Source: Lantana camara (taxonomy: Eukaryota > Streptophyta > Magnoliopsida > Lamiales > Verbenaceae). Taken from it: a stretch of 64,000 nucleotides of DNA. The first letter of the stretch is position 1. Each line of letters begins with the position of its first letter. A model generated the notes under the pieces. It was not told the DNA's origin. It was given only the letters and a program-made list of their open reading frames with translations, and did no database searches. The translations under genes and the position numbers were made by a program. Below are positions 11,974 to 23,392 of the stretch, in pieces. The stretch lies in NCBI GenBank assembly GCA_037501455.1, contig CM074861.1, forward strand, positions 94,527,001 to 94,591,000, written 5' to 3'.

Positions 11974-13878
11974 CAACAAAACTCCGACCGTGCACAATAA
12001 ACATGATTAATGCATTTGAATACGCGATCATGCAATACGTAATAATACATGTAAGCCATAAATACAAGAGACATGATCGTTTGGGCAATCCGTGTCCCGG
12101 CCTTCCCATATGGTGAAAAACAGTAATAATCATAATCATAATCATGATAATAGTTCCAACCTTCTCCCTCCATAATGGTCAGGCCTGCAGACCCAAACCA
12201 TTCCATAATAATATTGAGATGGGGGCTCATGACCCCTACCCGCTCCTTCAATGGGTTAACCCCTGGCTCAAGAATATCCTGCCTCCCGGGCCTCCTGCTC
12301 GCGCGAGGATATATCAAAGGGTACTTTGTACAATGTTTTAACTATACGACGGCCCAGTGCCGTACCGGTCTCCATTCTCACATTTCGCCAGGGCCCATAA
12401 CATGTGCATAACAATAATGATCTCGCCAAAATGTTTTCAAGTCACGATCATAACAATTATTTGCTTCAAATCATTTAGAAATAATTTACTCGATAACTCC
12501 ACTTTGAAACACGCCATTGTTCATGAAGTGGTGTAACGTGTCATGGCATGATTCAATATGCATTAATCATAAGAATGTTATGAAATCATGTGATCGTGTT
12601 CATGTGCACAATTAAAGTCCCTCAAATAGGTAAGTACACGAATTCATATTGAAACATGCGTTGAAATGAGATATAAGTCGTATAAGGGCATAAGACATCA
12701 ATTAAGTGCATAAAAGAGTCAAACATAACACCTACAAGAAAGAACGGACGAGAACGGACCATTCTCGGACGAAAATGGCCGTTCTGAAAAATGGCCGGAA
12801 GCCAATCAGCTCCCAAACGGCCATTCGGACCCACAGACAAAAGTGGAAATGGCCGTTTGGGGGCCTTTTGTCCCCAGACTGTGTAATCCCTCGGAATGGC
12901 CATTTCGGCCTCAAGCCAAAACTCAGAACGACCATTCCGGCCTTCGCTGCCCACGCATCAACTTCAATCAAACAGCGGTTCGGAGCCACAAGGCAAACCC
13001 AAAACGGTCGTTTTGGCCCTGTCTGCTCGGAAAAGAATAGCAGCAACAGATATGGCGAAAAAGGAAGCAAGGTACACACATACACACGGCCACACCCAAC
13101 TCCAAAATGCATGAAATTCATACCACGAAGTATATTTAACATGTAGATCACATATTTGCATATAAGAACTCACGAAACGAGGTTAAACACATAGATCCTA
13201 AACCCAACACTATTCACCTTCTTCCCTAATTAGCCAAATAACAAGTATCCAAGGCACCAAAGAGGTATTAAAAAGAAACACGTAACTAGTAGAGCACAAA
13301 TCTTACCTTGGGTCGTTGATCGGACTGCTGGATCTCGCTTGCTCGAGCTCGAGAGCTTGGGTGCAAAAAGGGGAAGATGTTTCCTTCTCTTCTATCTTCC
13401 TTGCATGTAACGTGGAAATGGGGAGAAAAGGAAAGAGAATGGCCCTTTTTAGGGCCGATCAAACGGGTTCGGTTGAAACAAGCAGGGTCAAATGGTATCT
13501 GATCTGTTCGGATTGGATTTTAAAACAGTAGGGCGATCAAATGGCTTTAGAAAAATAAATGGTTAATCCATTGAATCCGAATCATCTAAATGAACTCAAT
13601 GATAAGGTTAGAATTTGAATCCAAATTCTCGAGTTCAAGATAGCCATGAAGGCCAAAAACACCCTGATTATAGTTAGGTCCCTAACATGCAAATATTAGA
13701 CAATTGAGTCGAAGTGCAATTTAAATAAATTCTAAAATGCACACAGCTTAACTAAAATTCACGTTGACATGTTAGGCATGTTAGGTCAGAAAGTTAAATA
13801 ATTAAACCATAGAACATTCGATCTGACCTCACTCGTGACGTCATACCTGATCAGTCTTGAAAACCCAGGGCGTCATAG
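11974..13878 (-). mobile_element. Tekay-type LTR on the minus strand, truncated at its 3' end
   Basis: The minus strand starts at 13878 (TATGACGCCC, a decayed TGTAACGCCC) and then follows the solo LTR at 39910 (AGGTATGACGTCACGAGTG). It stops at 11974 at a position corresponding to about 42380 of that LTR, exactly where the plus-strand LTR 9500-11973 ends. The plus-strand LTR therefore probably inserted into it. It carries a palindrome array at 12751-13014. Short frames in that array rich in NGRS or RPF are translations of the palindromes. Confidence 0.75.
12751..13014. repeat. Palindrome array (AAC-GGYC-GTT type), about seven sites
   Basis: Spaced imperfect palindromes at about 12751, 12771, 12815, 12847, 12894, 12925 and 13001. 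Examples are AAACGGTCGTTT and GAATGGCCATTTC. Arms vary around GAA/TTC and AAA/TTT, with a GGCC, GGTC or GACC centre. See the finding on palindrome arrays. Confidence 0.8.
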
Positions 13879-15411
13879 ATTTTGAATCCCGAGGGGTATT
13901 TTAAAGGTAGGACAACACGCGCTCAAAGCGCTCGGCCTGCAGAGCATTAAATGTGGCATCCTCAACTGACCGCTCGGACTGCTACACATTTAATGCAAAA
14001 AGGTGAGTGGGTGCGAGATTGCAGAAAACTGCGTGCATGTTTAGAAACGTGTGCGACATTTTATAAAAGTGTGACGGTTCCCTAGACGGGAATGATTAGT
14101 TTGTTTGAATTTAGTACCATTTTTACCAAATTCCTTTGCTATAAATAGGTCATTTTTCATTCAATTTTTTCTTTGCACTCTTGACAAACTTCAGAGCACA
14201 TAAGGAATTTCGGCGTCTAATACTTTTCTGGCGACTACAGGCTTGAAACTTCTATTTAAGTTGTCCCTTCTCAAAATTTCCTTAGATATTATACTAACCC
14301 TTTAAATCTTGACTCTTCCCACTGCTAACTCTAGGATAGTATTTTGCACCACTTTTTTAATAACTTCGACTATCCCTACAAACATGTTCGGAAATGACAT
14401 CGAGAGAATGGCGTAAGAGAAAATGGAAGAGAATAGCCCTTTTTAGGGCCGATCAAATGGGTTCGGTTGAAACAGGCAGGGTCAAACGATATCAAATCTG
14501 TTCGGATTGGATTTGAAAACGGTAGGGCGATCAAATGGCTTTAGAAAAATAAATGGTTAATCCATTGAATCCGAATCATCAAAACAAACTCAATGATAGG
14601 GTTAGAATTCGAATCCAAATTCTCGAGCTCAAGGTAGCCATGAAGGCCAAAAACACCCTGATTATAATTAGGTCCCTAACATGCAAATATTAGACGATTG
14701 AGTCGAAGCACAATTTAAATAAATTCTAAAATGCACACAGCTTAACTAAAATTCACGTTGACATGTTAGGCATGTTACGTCAGAAAGTTAAATAATTAAA
14801 CCATAGAACATTCGATCTGACCTCACTCGTGATGTCATACCTGATCTGTCTTGAAAACCTGGGGCGTCATAGATTTTGAATCCCGAGGGGCATTTTAAAT
14901 GTAGGACAACACGCGCTCAAAGCGCTCGGCCTGCAGAGCATTAAATGTGGGATTCTCAACTGACCACTCGGACTGCTGCACATTTAATGCAAAAAGGCGA
15001 GTGGCTGCGAGATTGCAGAAAACTGCGTGCATGTTTAGAAACGTGTGCGATATTTTATAAAAGTGTAACTGTTCTCTAGACGGGAATGATTAGTTTGTTT
15101 GAATTTATTACCATTTTTACCAACTTCCTTTGCTATAAATAGGTTATTTTTCATTCAATTTTTTTGTTTGCACTCTTGATAAACTTCAGAGCACATAAGG
15201 AATTTCGGCGTCTAATGCTTTTCTAGCGACCACAGGCTTGAAACTTCTATTTAAGTTGTCCCTTCTCAAAATTTCCTTAGATATTATACTAACCCTTTAA
15301 ATCTTGACTCTTCCCACTGCTAACTCTAGGATAGTATTTTGCACCACTTTTTTAATAACTTCGACTATCCCTACAAGCATGTTCGGAAATGACATCGAGA
15401 GAACGGCCCAA
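13422..15411. repeat. Tandem duplication, unit about 994 bp
   Basis: Copy one (about 13422-14416) and copy two (about 14417-15411) align end to end with an offset of 993-995 and scattered substitutions. Each unit contains about 455 bp of the LTR start (its border is at 13878 and 14871) plus about 540 bp of flanking sequence with a TATA box (14139 and 15133). The duplication thus crosses the LTR junction and arose after that insertion. Confidence 0.9.
14139..14148 (+). promoter_or_regulatory. TATA box, duplicated at 15133-15142
   Basis: CTATAAATAG occurs in each copy of the 994-bp duplication. The second copy stands about 240 bp upstream of the ATG of the antisense ORF at 15379, on the same strand. 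This suggests that the ORF has its own promoter and that the promoter was duplicated. No transcript evidence is available. Confidence 0.5.
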
Positions 15412-16757
15412 GAGATAGATGAAATGACTAGTTTTAGCTTTCAAGAAGATAATCCCATACCCTACCACCAAACGATGAAGGATACATTCAGCAAATCCCA
15501 TGATGAAGACTTGGATGCGGCCATGTCCACCATGGAGAAACGTGCTAGAGGCAGAGCATCAAGGAACTACTATTCCCATAGTGGAGGGTTCCTCCAGGCC
15601 TCACCGTCAGGCCGGGATCCTGTTAGCAGGGAGTTCTTCCCATTTGACCGTTACTGAAACCACCATTTTAGAGGAGCTGCTCCGTTGAGGAGACAGGTCA
15701 AGAGGAGCAAGATGAGTAAATCGATGAGAGAGAGAGAGGGTTCCGGTGTGCTGGCCACTGATAGGGCTTCCAGCAGATAAAGAGCACTATGACCCTCGGG
15801 GAGCTTCATTCTCTAAGGGCCCCAAGGTACCTACACGAGCGGTTCACCTTCGGGATACCCGAGCCTCATGAGAGAATAAATAACTCACCTGCTGGTGAAT
15901 GTCTGTGTTTAGGGACACCATCGGGGCTGAAGGCTTGAGGTTTCCGATCGTAAAGCCCATAGCAAGCATAGTTAACTACTTAAATCTTTGCCTCTTGCAG
16001 ATACTTTCCAACGAAATTACTTTAATTAGCTCGTTTGCGGTCTTGATGAGATGTTCAGGGATCGAGCTCCTGATCCACAATTTCATAAACCTATTTCAAG
16101 TGGCCCACTCACCCCACTCATCTCTTGAATCTGAGGGTACGGAGTTTTATTATATCCAGGCGAGGCCTCATTTTAAGATAATTGACTCCCCAACAACCTC
16201 TTATAGACCGGAGTGGAAAAAAAGTTCTTTTTTGTAAGAGCTCCCCAGAGGGAGGATTTTGATGTCTCGAGGGAGTGGGTTAATCACGATAACAGGTGCT
16301 TGATCAATTCTCGCCTAAATCCCATGGCTCAGGATTTTGCCCAAGAAATAATGGCCGAGAATTATCCCATTTTTGCGAAAGAGTTGATGGATGATGCGTA
16401 AGTGCTCATCCTGTGTGGGCTCGTTAGTCCCCCTGACATGATAGAGAGCCCCCTTAAAGGACCCTGGAGAGAGACGGTCAGGACTTGTGTCCATACTAAC
16501 TTTTAGATAGGAAACGCCAACTTGCTCCTCGTCCTACTTCTTCCGGTATTCGACCCCTGTTTGTTCTTTTCAGGCACCAACATTTTAATGGCAGGCTGTC
16601 CAACAGAAGTAGCTACTTTATTGGTGGCTCAGGGGCTCGTGGCTCTCGTAGGAACCAAAGGCAACAGCAGCCACCACAACAACAGTAACAACCACCCCAA
16701 CAACAACAGCAATAGCAACAGCAATAGAGGCAACAACAGCAACAGCGAACAACATAC
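15379..16757 (+). pseudogene. Antisense extra ORF of the Tat element, first part (PF04195-like)
   Basis: From MFGNDIERTAQEIDE at 15379 the reading continues through stops and frame changes to a region resembling the Pfam 'putative gypsy type transposon' domain (PF04195): RFTFGIPEPHERI, GLRFPIVKPIASIVNYLNL, FYYIQARPHFKI and, after a frameshift near 16220, KFFFVRAP. Despite the family name it is not a transposase; its function is unknown. The end is a glutamine-rich tract encoded by CAA/CAG repeats (about 16660-16750). The ORF is cut at 16758 by a Copia LTR, and its second part resumes near 25270. AG-rich gaps near 16420 and 16570 may be introns. Confidence 0.7.
16660..16752 (+). repeat. CAA/CAG-rich simple repeat
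   Basis: A purine-cytosine repeat built of CAA, CAG and CCA triplets. In the frame of the antisense ORF it codes mainly Gln and Pro; other frames give Asn/Ser or, on the opposite strand, Cys/Val runs. Confidence 0.85.
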
Positions 16758-17095
16758 TGTTGGGGAAAACATGAAAAAATAATGAGGCGGAATTTAAAAA
16801 TTTTCCCAAAAGCAAGATCGAATCTTACAATTTCTATTTTCAATTTGTAGAGTGTTAAGAACTTACTTATTTAAATCTTTCTTAACACGTTTGAGTTGCC
16901 CACAAATGTTCTTCAAGTGGTAAGTCCCACGAGCTTCTTTCGAATCTTTTAAGTCTCCACAATAGCAACCCTCTAGAGAAATAATCCACACCAACCTCAA
17001 TCACGATCTAAATAGGAAGGATGCTAGTTTTATAGTTAGTATTTAGGCTCTCTAGGGTTTGTGGGATATAATTTGGAGAAGAGATAATTTGCTCA
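16758..17095 (-). repeat. Copia LTR remnant (3' end of the LTR)
   Basis: TGTTGGGGAAAACATG at 16758 and the following 340 bp align with 7553-7890 of the first Copia LTR (shared GGATGCTAGTT and TAGTATTTAGGC-like stretches). It is cut at the inversion breakpoint near 17095. Confidence 0.85.
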
Positions 17096-17106
17096 TGAAT
17101 CTTATG

Positions 17107-17630
17107 GGGTTCGAATAGTTTACGGAGGACAAAAAGATTTAATCATGAGAGGATATTGTGACGCGAGTTTTGCATCTGAGTTAGATGATTTTAAGTCAAT
17201 GTGAAGATACATTTTCTGTCCTAACGGTGGAGTAATGAGTTGGAAAAGTTCCAACCAAAGGACCACTACAGATTCGACCACTAAGGCCGATTACTTAGCT
17301 GCAAATGATGCATCTAAGGCAGGTGTTTGGGTAAGAAACTTCATTCAAGAGTCGAATATCGTTCCTAGCATGAAAGACCCCACTACTGTGTTTTTTGACA
17401 ACACTGGGGCGGTTGCTCGAGCAAGAGAACCAAGATCTCACCAACGGACCAAGCACATTATGGGGAAGTATCACCTAATATGTGATATCATCAAATGAGA
17501 TGATGTGCAAATAGAAACGGTCGCATCAGCAGAGAACGTGGAAGACCCATTAACAAAACCCCTTAGTCAAGAAGCATTCGAAGGTCACCTTGAGAAGATG
17601 GGACTTACATTAGCTTATGGGTGGCTTTGA
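17107..17630 (+). pseudogene. Copia RNase H domain on the inverted segment
   Basis: The translation gives VYGGQKDL, GYCDASFASELDDFKSM, a stop, then MSWKSSNQRTTTDSTT, KADYLAANDAS, PRSHQRTKHIMGKYHL, a second stop, and SAENVEDPLTKPL up to the stop near 17630. It is close to the RNase H at 1427-1939 but points the opposite way. Two in-frame stops and the lost link to RT make it a pseudogene. The catalytic EAEY signature reads KADY. Confidence 0.9.
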
Positions 17631-17647
17631 CGAGCAAGTGGGAGATT

Positions 17648-19125
17648 GTTAGGAATAGTGTCCTTAAAGTCGATGTAATAGTCCGCTTAGTGCTTTTCCT
17701 TTTGTAAATCACAAACAATCTTTGAATAATAAACGAACTGATTTGATCATGAGGTAACACTTCTTCATATGCTCTTGGTTGATTGTATGATTAATTTAAC
17801 TGCACATGTATAAGATCTCCCCTAATCTATATGACTTATAGAACTCAACCATTTAGGTGAACTAGTTCATGAAACGAGCCTAAATTACATAAGTCGTGAT
17901 TAGAAATCAATCCCAGCTGATGAGTCCAAAAGACAGTGGGAGTGTCGATATGATTCACATGAGGCTTGCTCGTGTGATCACACCCTTAAGAAAGACCACC
18001 TTTTTTCAATGGGTGCAAAGTGTATGGCTGATACGTGCGTGATATATGGGGTGCTCGCTTACCATAAGTGGGTACACTGAGTACCCAGTGTGAGAAGATT
18101 AATAAATAAGAAATAAGTTTCTCTTTCTAGAAATGAAAACTTCTAGATTAGGAAATATCTCACAAGTCATTGATATGACTCGGTAGTCCTTAGACTTGAG
18201 ATTCCATCGATGCTTCATGATATAACTCGGTAGTTTTAGGTGTAAACTTTAAAGGATGTCGCTCGAGAAAGCCGATTCAAGGCTTGTTCTGGGGCTGCAT
18301 AAGTGGCACATGAAAGCATATGAGAATCGATAATGGACCTATACTTGCATGAGCAAGATGATTTCTTATTGTGTAAGTCATTCATATGTCATCTAGGAGA
18401 CCTTGGCCAAGGCAGTGGATCGAGATCAAGAAATGGGTTTCTTGGATCGAGATCAAATGGATATGAAATAAACATAACATTAAGATCGAGATTATTAGAG
18501 TTCTAGTTTTCCCTTGCCCTAGATCTTGATTGAGAGATGGGTTGAGGGTAAGTATCATATATGTCAATGACTTAATTTTCGAATCGAGACATTCTTATTC
18601 AACTTGGGGTCACACACCTGTTGCTAGACTATGGTAGTGTGATCTTGGACTGATTAATTAATTGGGAATTAATTAATTAGGGTCACTGCTAATTGAATTA
18701 AGAACCTAGAGGGTTACACATAAATGCTAGGTTACGAGGGTTAACGCTTGAATCGATTAAATGAGTTGATCGAACCAATCATGCATTAGTTAGGAGCCAC
18801 ATGTGTTGCACACGTGTGGGGCACGTGTCTCGTGTGACACGTGTCGCGTTGTGGTGGTAATTAATAATTAATTAGTTAATTATTTATTGAGCTTTACTTG
18901 AATTATGAATTATTATTATAGTTATAATTTGGAGATATTAAGTCTAATAAATAATTAATTATGAATTAATTAAATTATTAGCATCAAGATATTTGTTATG
19001 AATAAATAAAATATCTTGAAAGGTTAGATATTACTTCTTGCAAGACAAGTTGATCATAAAGTATAACTTTGGTCAATGTACGAAGGCTTTCTTTCCAAGC
19101 AGGAAAATCTTAGCTAGAAGGTTAA
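17648..19125 (+). repeat. Copia LTR, start part, inverted
   Basis: A polypurine stretch and TGTTAGGAATAG (17648) follow the RNase H end, as in the first element on its own strand. The sequence aligns as the reverse complement of 9499 down to about 8100, including the ACGTG cluster at 18792-18848. It loses similarity before 19125, at the inversion border. Confidence 0.82.
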
Positions 19126-19159
19126 GGAAGAACAAATCATTAGTTCTTCGCAAGTACTT

Positions 19160-19356
19160 TGTGACACCTGTGTAGCAGGTCGGCCCAGTATGTAGATATT
19201 GTCCGCTTTGGTGCCCATAAAATGGAACACCCTCATGGTTTTGTCCTCGGGCCACCGGGTGACCCAATCAGCTCTAAACGCATTCACAAAGTAAGGTTTC
19301 CATCCCCCTTATAAGGAGGACTTCGTTCTACTTCCCAACCGATGTGGGATATTACA
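19160..19356 (-). repeat. TRIM LTR, left
   Basis: It starts TGTGACACCTG and ends GTGGGATATTACA. It is 197 bp long and slightly more diverged than the other two copies. Confidence 0.92.
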
Positions 19357-19418
19357 TCCACTCTCCATAGGTGGGATCAGGGTCTTTGCTGGTACACCAG
19401 CTTCTTGGTACTGACTCT

Positions 19419-20918
19419 TGTTGTAAAGGCTTTACTACAGTTAAAAACCAATCGTGCAAGTGTACACTAACATACGCATAGCACAACAGGATCAAACACA
19501 CAGGGAAGGGAAATCAATCACTACTCTCTATTTCTCTCTAATCGAATGACTTAACGGAATCAAGGCTTATTTCTATTAATCTATTGATGCAGAAATTAAC
19601 AAATAACTAAACTAAAATGGCAATTAACAACTTAACACGCGAATTAACTTCACTAAACTAAACAGGCAAGGGAAAAAGCTTTGAATCATACAATCAAGAG
19701 CTGACATGATACTCGTTCGACAAGTGTAATTCTACAAACTTGTCATTTATATTTGAATTACCCTCTCTCGAGTTGTAACCAAGTGCTTAATTAGTGTTCA
19801 ATGTTGCTCTCGCAATCACCAATAGTTAATTAAACCATAGGAACAAGACTTGTGTAATTCAGTATTCTAGCGGCTCAGCATGGAATAAGATTACTGTTGT
19901 ATAAGCTAGGACCAAATCTCTTTGTACCCTATAACTTATAAGTATTAAAAACCCTCTAAATTACCATCACTCTTTCGATCTATAGGTAATTGCGACACAT
20001 GCTACGGGTGATCAAGCCATTGCAAGACAATTCAAACCAGTTTTCAAACTAAGAATTAACATAAGTCATTCAAGCATGTCATCAAACCTCCATCATGCAA
20101 TCATCATCACTTCCCCCTAGCCCTAGATAATTAGCTACTCATAATTGAAGCAAAAAATCATAAAACTAAAAGAAACTGCATTAAAATAAAACATCGTCAA
20201 GGAATCTAAACAAAGTCTAACAATTAAACTCATAAACATTCAGCAATACTCAAAAGCGAAACTAGCATATGAAACTAAAACTAAAATCAAAGGAATTAGT
20301 TCGAAAATTAAAGTAACAATAAAACCAAAGATTATTCTCGAAATTCAATCCTGTCGTCTTCTCGAATTCTCTAAAATTCTTCGGAACTTCTGAGTCTTCT
20401 TCCAAACCCTAGGTCTTGACTTGGAAAAGAAACTCATTTTCTCTGTCTAACCCTCTTCCGTCTCCTCCTCCTGTTTCGAAACTCTCCCTTCACTAAAGAC
20501 TCCAAAACGCACATATATAGCAGCCCTAGGAGATTTCTCGCCGCCCTAGGTAACGGGCATTACCTATATTTGCCTTGCTCCTGTTAACGCCCATTAATGA
20601 CCTGAAATCACCATGACGCTTTTACTGGTAATGGGCGTTACCACTTTTCTTCTATATAGGGGTAACGGGCGTTACCCTTCTGTTCTTGCCAAAACCTCTC
20701 CTCCTGTGGCCAGTAACGGGAGTCACTCCTTGTGTACTGCTAAATGGTAATGGGAGTTACCACTTTTTCTCCAAAAAATACGTGAAATCGCTCTGCATTG
20801 CCGTTTCATAACTCCAACTCTATTAACACCTGAACATAGTCAAATAAACACATAAACACATCAAACGGCACCAGAATATAATCTATTTAATGCTTAAACT
20901 CATGTAATTTCCACAACA
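19419..20918 (-). mobile_element. Solo LTR, 1500 bp, inside the TRIM primer site
   Basis: It starts TGTTGTAAAGG and ends CCACAACA, and is flanked by ACTCT at 19414-19418 and 20919-20923. The insertion splits the TRIM primer-binding region. The sequence near 19500 on the minus strand resembles the end of the LTR at 25141-25190 (a GGTTCGATCCTG-like motif). It contains a palindrome array of the GGTAAC-GGGC-GTTACC type. The exact lineage is not recognised; orientation is inferred from that similarity. Confidence 0.88.
20549..20761. repeat. Palindrome array (GGTAAC-GGGC-GTTACC type)
   Basis: Sites at 20549-20564, 20583-20597, 20627-20642, 20661-20676, about 20711 and 20746-20761. The best is the perfect-arm GGTAACGGGCGTTACC at 20661. 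Confidence 0.88.
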
Positions 20919-20932
20919 ACTCTAAAACTAGT

Positions 20933-21130
20933 TGTGACAGCTGTGTAACAGGATTAGCCCAATATATGGATATTGTCTGCTTTACTGCCCATAAAATGGA
21001 ACACCCTCATGGTTTTGTTCTTGAGCCACTGAGCAACCTAGCCAGCTCAAAACGCGTCCACAACGTAAGGTTTTCATCCCCTTTATAAGGAGGACTTTGT
21101 TCTCCTTCCTAACCGATATAGGATATTACA
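20933..21130 (-). repeat. TRIM LTR, middle
   Basis: 198 bp, TGTGACAGCTG to ATATTACA. It is directly preceded by a decayed primer site (ACTCTAAAACTAGT) that belongs to the left internal part. Confidence 0.93.
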
Positions 21131-21209
21131 TCCACATCCCTCCCCCCTCCCGGAGGGACCAACGTTCTTGCTGGCACACCAGCTTCCTGGCACCGGCTCT
21201 AATACCAAT

Positions 21210-21407
21210 TGTGATAGCTTCATAATAGGATCGGCCCAGTATGTGGATATTGTCCGCTTTGGTGCCCATAAAATGGAACACCCTCATGGTTTTGTTCTCG
21301 AGCCACTGGGCGACCTAGTCAGCTCAAAATGCATCCATAAGGTAAGGTTTTCATCCCCCTTATAAGGAGGACTTTGTTCTTCTTCCTAACCGATGTGGGA
21401 TATTACA
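21210..21407 (-). repeat. TRIM LTR, right
   Basis: 198 bp, TGTGATAGCTT to ATATTACA. It is followed by the target duplication TACTT. Confidence 0.93.
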
Positions 21408-22999
21408 TACTTTAGGATGTTCTTCATGGCAGTCCAGTGACCATCTCCAGGGTCAGATTAGAAACGACTTGTAACACTAAGTGTATAAGCCACATTCGGT
21501 CGAATTACATAACATTGCATACATTATACTACCTATTGCCAAGGCATAAGGTATATGAGTCGTTCTATTCATATCAAGATCATTCTTAGGACATATTTTC
21601 TTCGAAAGAGATGTTTCTACACTCATAGGAAGCTTTCCTTTCTTGGAAACCTCCATACTAAACCATTTCAGTATCTTGTCTATGTACATCGATTGTGATA
21701 GTCCAATTAATCTCTTAGATCTATCTTTATAGATCTTAACACTGAGAATATAGGATGTATCACCAAGATCCTTTATCTCGAACTGGTTCTATAACCATGA
21801 CTTGGTAACTTTTATATCATCCTTCGAATTCCTAATTTGAAGAATATCATCTATATAAAGCACCAAGAATTATACTGAAGTCCCCAATTCTTTTCTATAC
21901 ACGCAAAGCTCACTCATATTTTGAATAAAGCCAAACGCTTTGGCTGCTTCATCAAAACGAATGTTCCAATTCCTAGAAGCCTATTTGAATCCATAGATTG
22001 ATCTTTGGAGTTTGCAAACCTTTTGGTCACTCTCACTGAATGTGAAACCTATTGGTTTATCCATATAAATGTCTTTATCAATGTCTTCATTGGGAAAGGC
22101 AGTTTTCACATCCATTTGCCATATCTCGTAGTCATCATACGCTGCTTTGGCAAGCATGATTTTAATAGACTTTTATATTGCAACCTGTGAGAAGGTTTCA
22201 TCAAAGTCTATGCATGGTCTTTGATTGAATCCTTTGGCAATAAGTCCTATCTTATAGGTTGCAACACTACCATCTACTCCAAGCTTTCGCTTAAAGATCC
22301 ATTTGCATTCCATAGGTTTCATAATATTAGGCGGATCTACCAAGGTCCAAACTTGGTTAGAGTACATGGAGTCAATTTCAGATTTTATGGCTTGTTTCTA
22401 CTACTCAGAATTCGAGTCTGACAGTGCCTCCTCATACGTGAGTGGATTGTTATCCACTTGAGAGATTTCATGGAGAAAACCATACCATCTCTCAGGTTGC
22501 CTAGGAATGCATTCAGAATGCCTATGAGAAGGATTTTCACATGTATTAAAATTTGTGGTTGGTAGTGGGGTATCAGGTAGGGACGTCTATTGCATGTGTG
22601 GCGTGGTATCTTCTCGAAGTTTTTCGAGTTCTGTGATCATGCCTTTCTTTTCTTTAAGGAACAGTTCCTCAAGTAAAGTTACATTTTTGGAAACAAACCC
22701 CTTTTATTCAAGAGGATCTTAGAAGTAGTATTTTATGGATTCCTTAGGATAACCTACAAAGTAGCATAAGTTAGAACGAGCTTCTAACTTATCTCCCACT
22801 GTCCTCTTCACATATGCGGGACAACCCCCAAATTCTTAAGTAAGAATAATTAGGGATTTTATCGTGCCCCATTTCATAGGGCGTTTCGGGGACTGACTTG
22901 GAAGTAACATGATTCAAAATATGAGCTGCACATTCTAAGGCATAACCCCCCGAATGAAGGTGGTGAGTCAGTGAAACTCATCATGGTATGAACCATATA

Positions 23000-23357
23000 A
23001 AAGACTTAAACTTAAGAAGTGTGCATAACTGACAATCGTGCTATGTTTAGAATATTGTCTAACGTGATTAAATGGTTGAATATATTTGAATTTCGCAAGT
23101 ATGTTGAGAAGTGGTAGACTGGTGTTGAGCTTGGATAAGTCTAACTTGGTGAGTAATTAGGTTTGATTGAGAGCTAGCGAGAGGTCAGCTAGAGAAAGGT
23201 TGGTCAATATAACTCATGTAACTACTCCTCTGGCCGTGGAAGAATCCCAAATCAATTAAGAGCCATGAGTAGGACCGAAATGAAGGCCATTCAAAATGGT
23301 TTTCCCAACACTTAAGGGATAATAACTGGAGTTTTGTATTGCATTGGAAAAGAAAGA

Positions 23358-23392
<35 letters not shown>

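Larger units (their letters stand above)
19160..21407 (-). mobile_element. TRIM with three LTRs in tandem, carrying a nested solo LTR
   Basis: Three near-identical 197-198 bp LTRs (19160-19356, 20933-21130, 21210-21407) alternate with two short internal parts. The right internal part (21131-21209, 79 bp) has only a primer site (GGCTCTAATACCA, complement of an initiator-Met PBS, 21195-21207) and a purine tract on the minus strand (about 21133-21160). The left internal part is split by a 1500-bp insertion. The whole array is flanked by TACTT at 19155-19159 and 21408-21412, so it integrated once as a three-LTR unit. There is no coding capacity; it depends on other elements. Confidence 0.92.
16758..22999 (-). 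mobile_element. Second Copia element, truncated and internally inverted
   Basis: Related to the element at 1-9499. From left to right it has an LTR end piece (16758-17095, minus), RNase H plus LTR start now on the plus strand (17107-about 19125), then RT and integrase remnants on the minus strand (19126-22999). The breakpoints match: the minus-strand fragment stops after KYLRRTNDLF, and the plus-strand fragment starts with VYGGQKDL, which follow each other directly in the first element. An inversion of about 2 kb explains this. Gag, protease and the 5' LTR are missing. A TRIM inserted at 19160-21407. Confidence 0.85.
19126..22999 (-). pseudogene. Copia RT and integrase C-terminal remnants, interrupted by the TRIM
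   Basis: Minus-strand fragments match the first Copia element: KYLRRTNDLF next to the TRIM (19159), MYIDKILKWFSMEVSKKGK (21689), RT with CKWIFKRKLGVDGS (near 22330), and nucleotide-level similarity to the linker and integrase end up to 22999. Many stops are present. At 22999 the similarity ends in the motif before integrase (compare 3505), and Athila-like sequence begins. Confidence 0.85.

Noticed and set aside
12622..13173. Six overlapping frames on both strands rich in NGRS, RPF and AVP repeats (also at 32390-32862, 45248-45686, 49296-49695, 56693-57092, 58784-59147)
   Set aside because: They are translations of the GGAACGGCCGTTCC-type palindromes, which read open in several frames on both strands. 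No domain is visible and they overlap each other.
16522..16843. Asn/Ser-rich and Cys/Val-rich frames
   Set aside because: They are alternative readings of the CAA/CAG repeat that codes Gln in the frame of the antisense ORF.
20928..21412. The TRIM as a simple two-LTR element 20933-21407
   Set aside because: The flanks at 20928-20932 and 21408-21412 do not match, whereas the three-LTR unit 19160-21407 has matching TACTT flanks.
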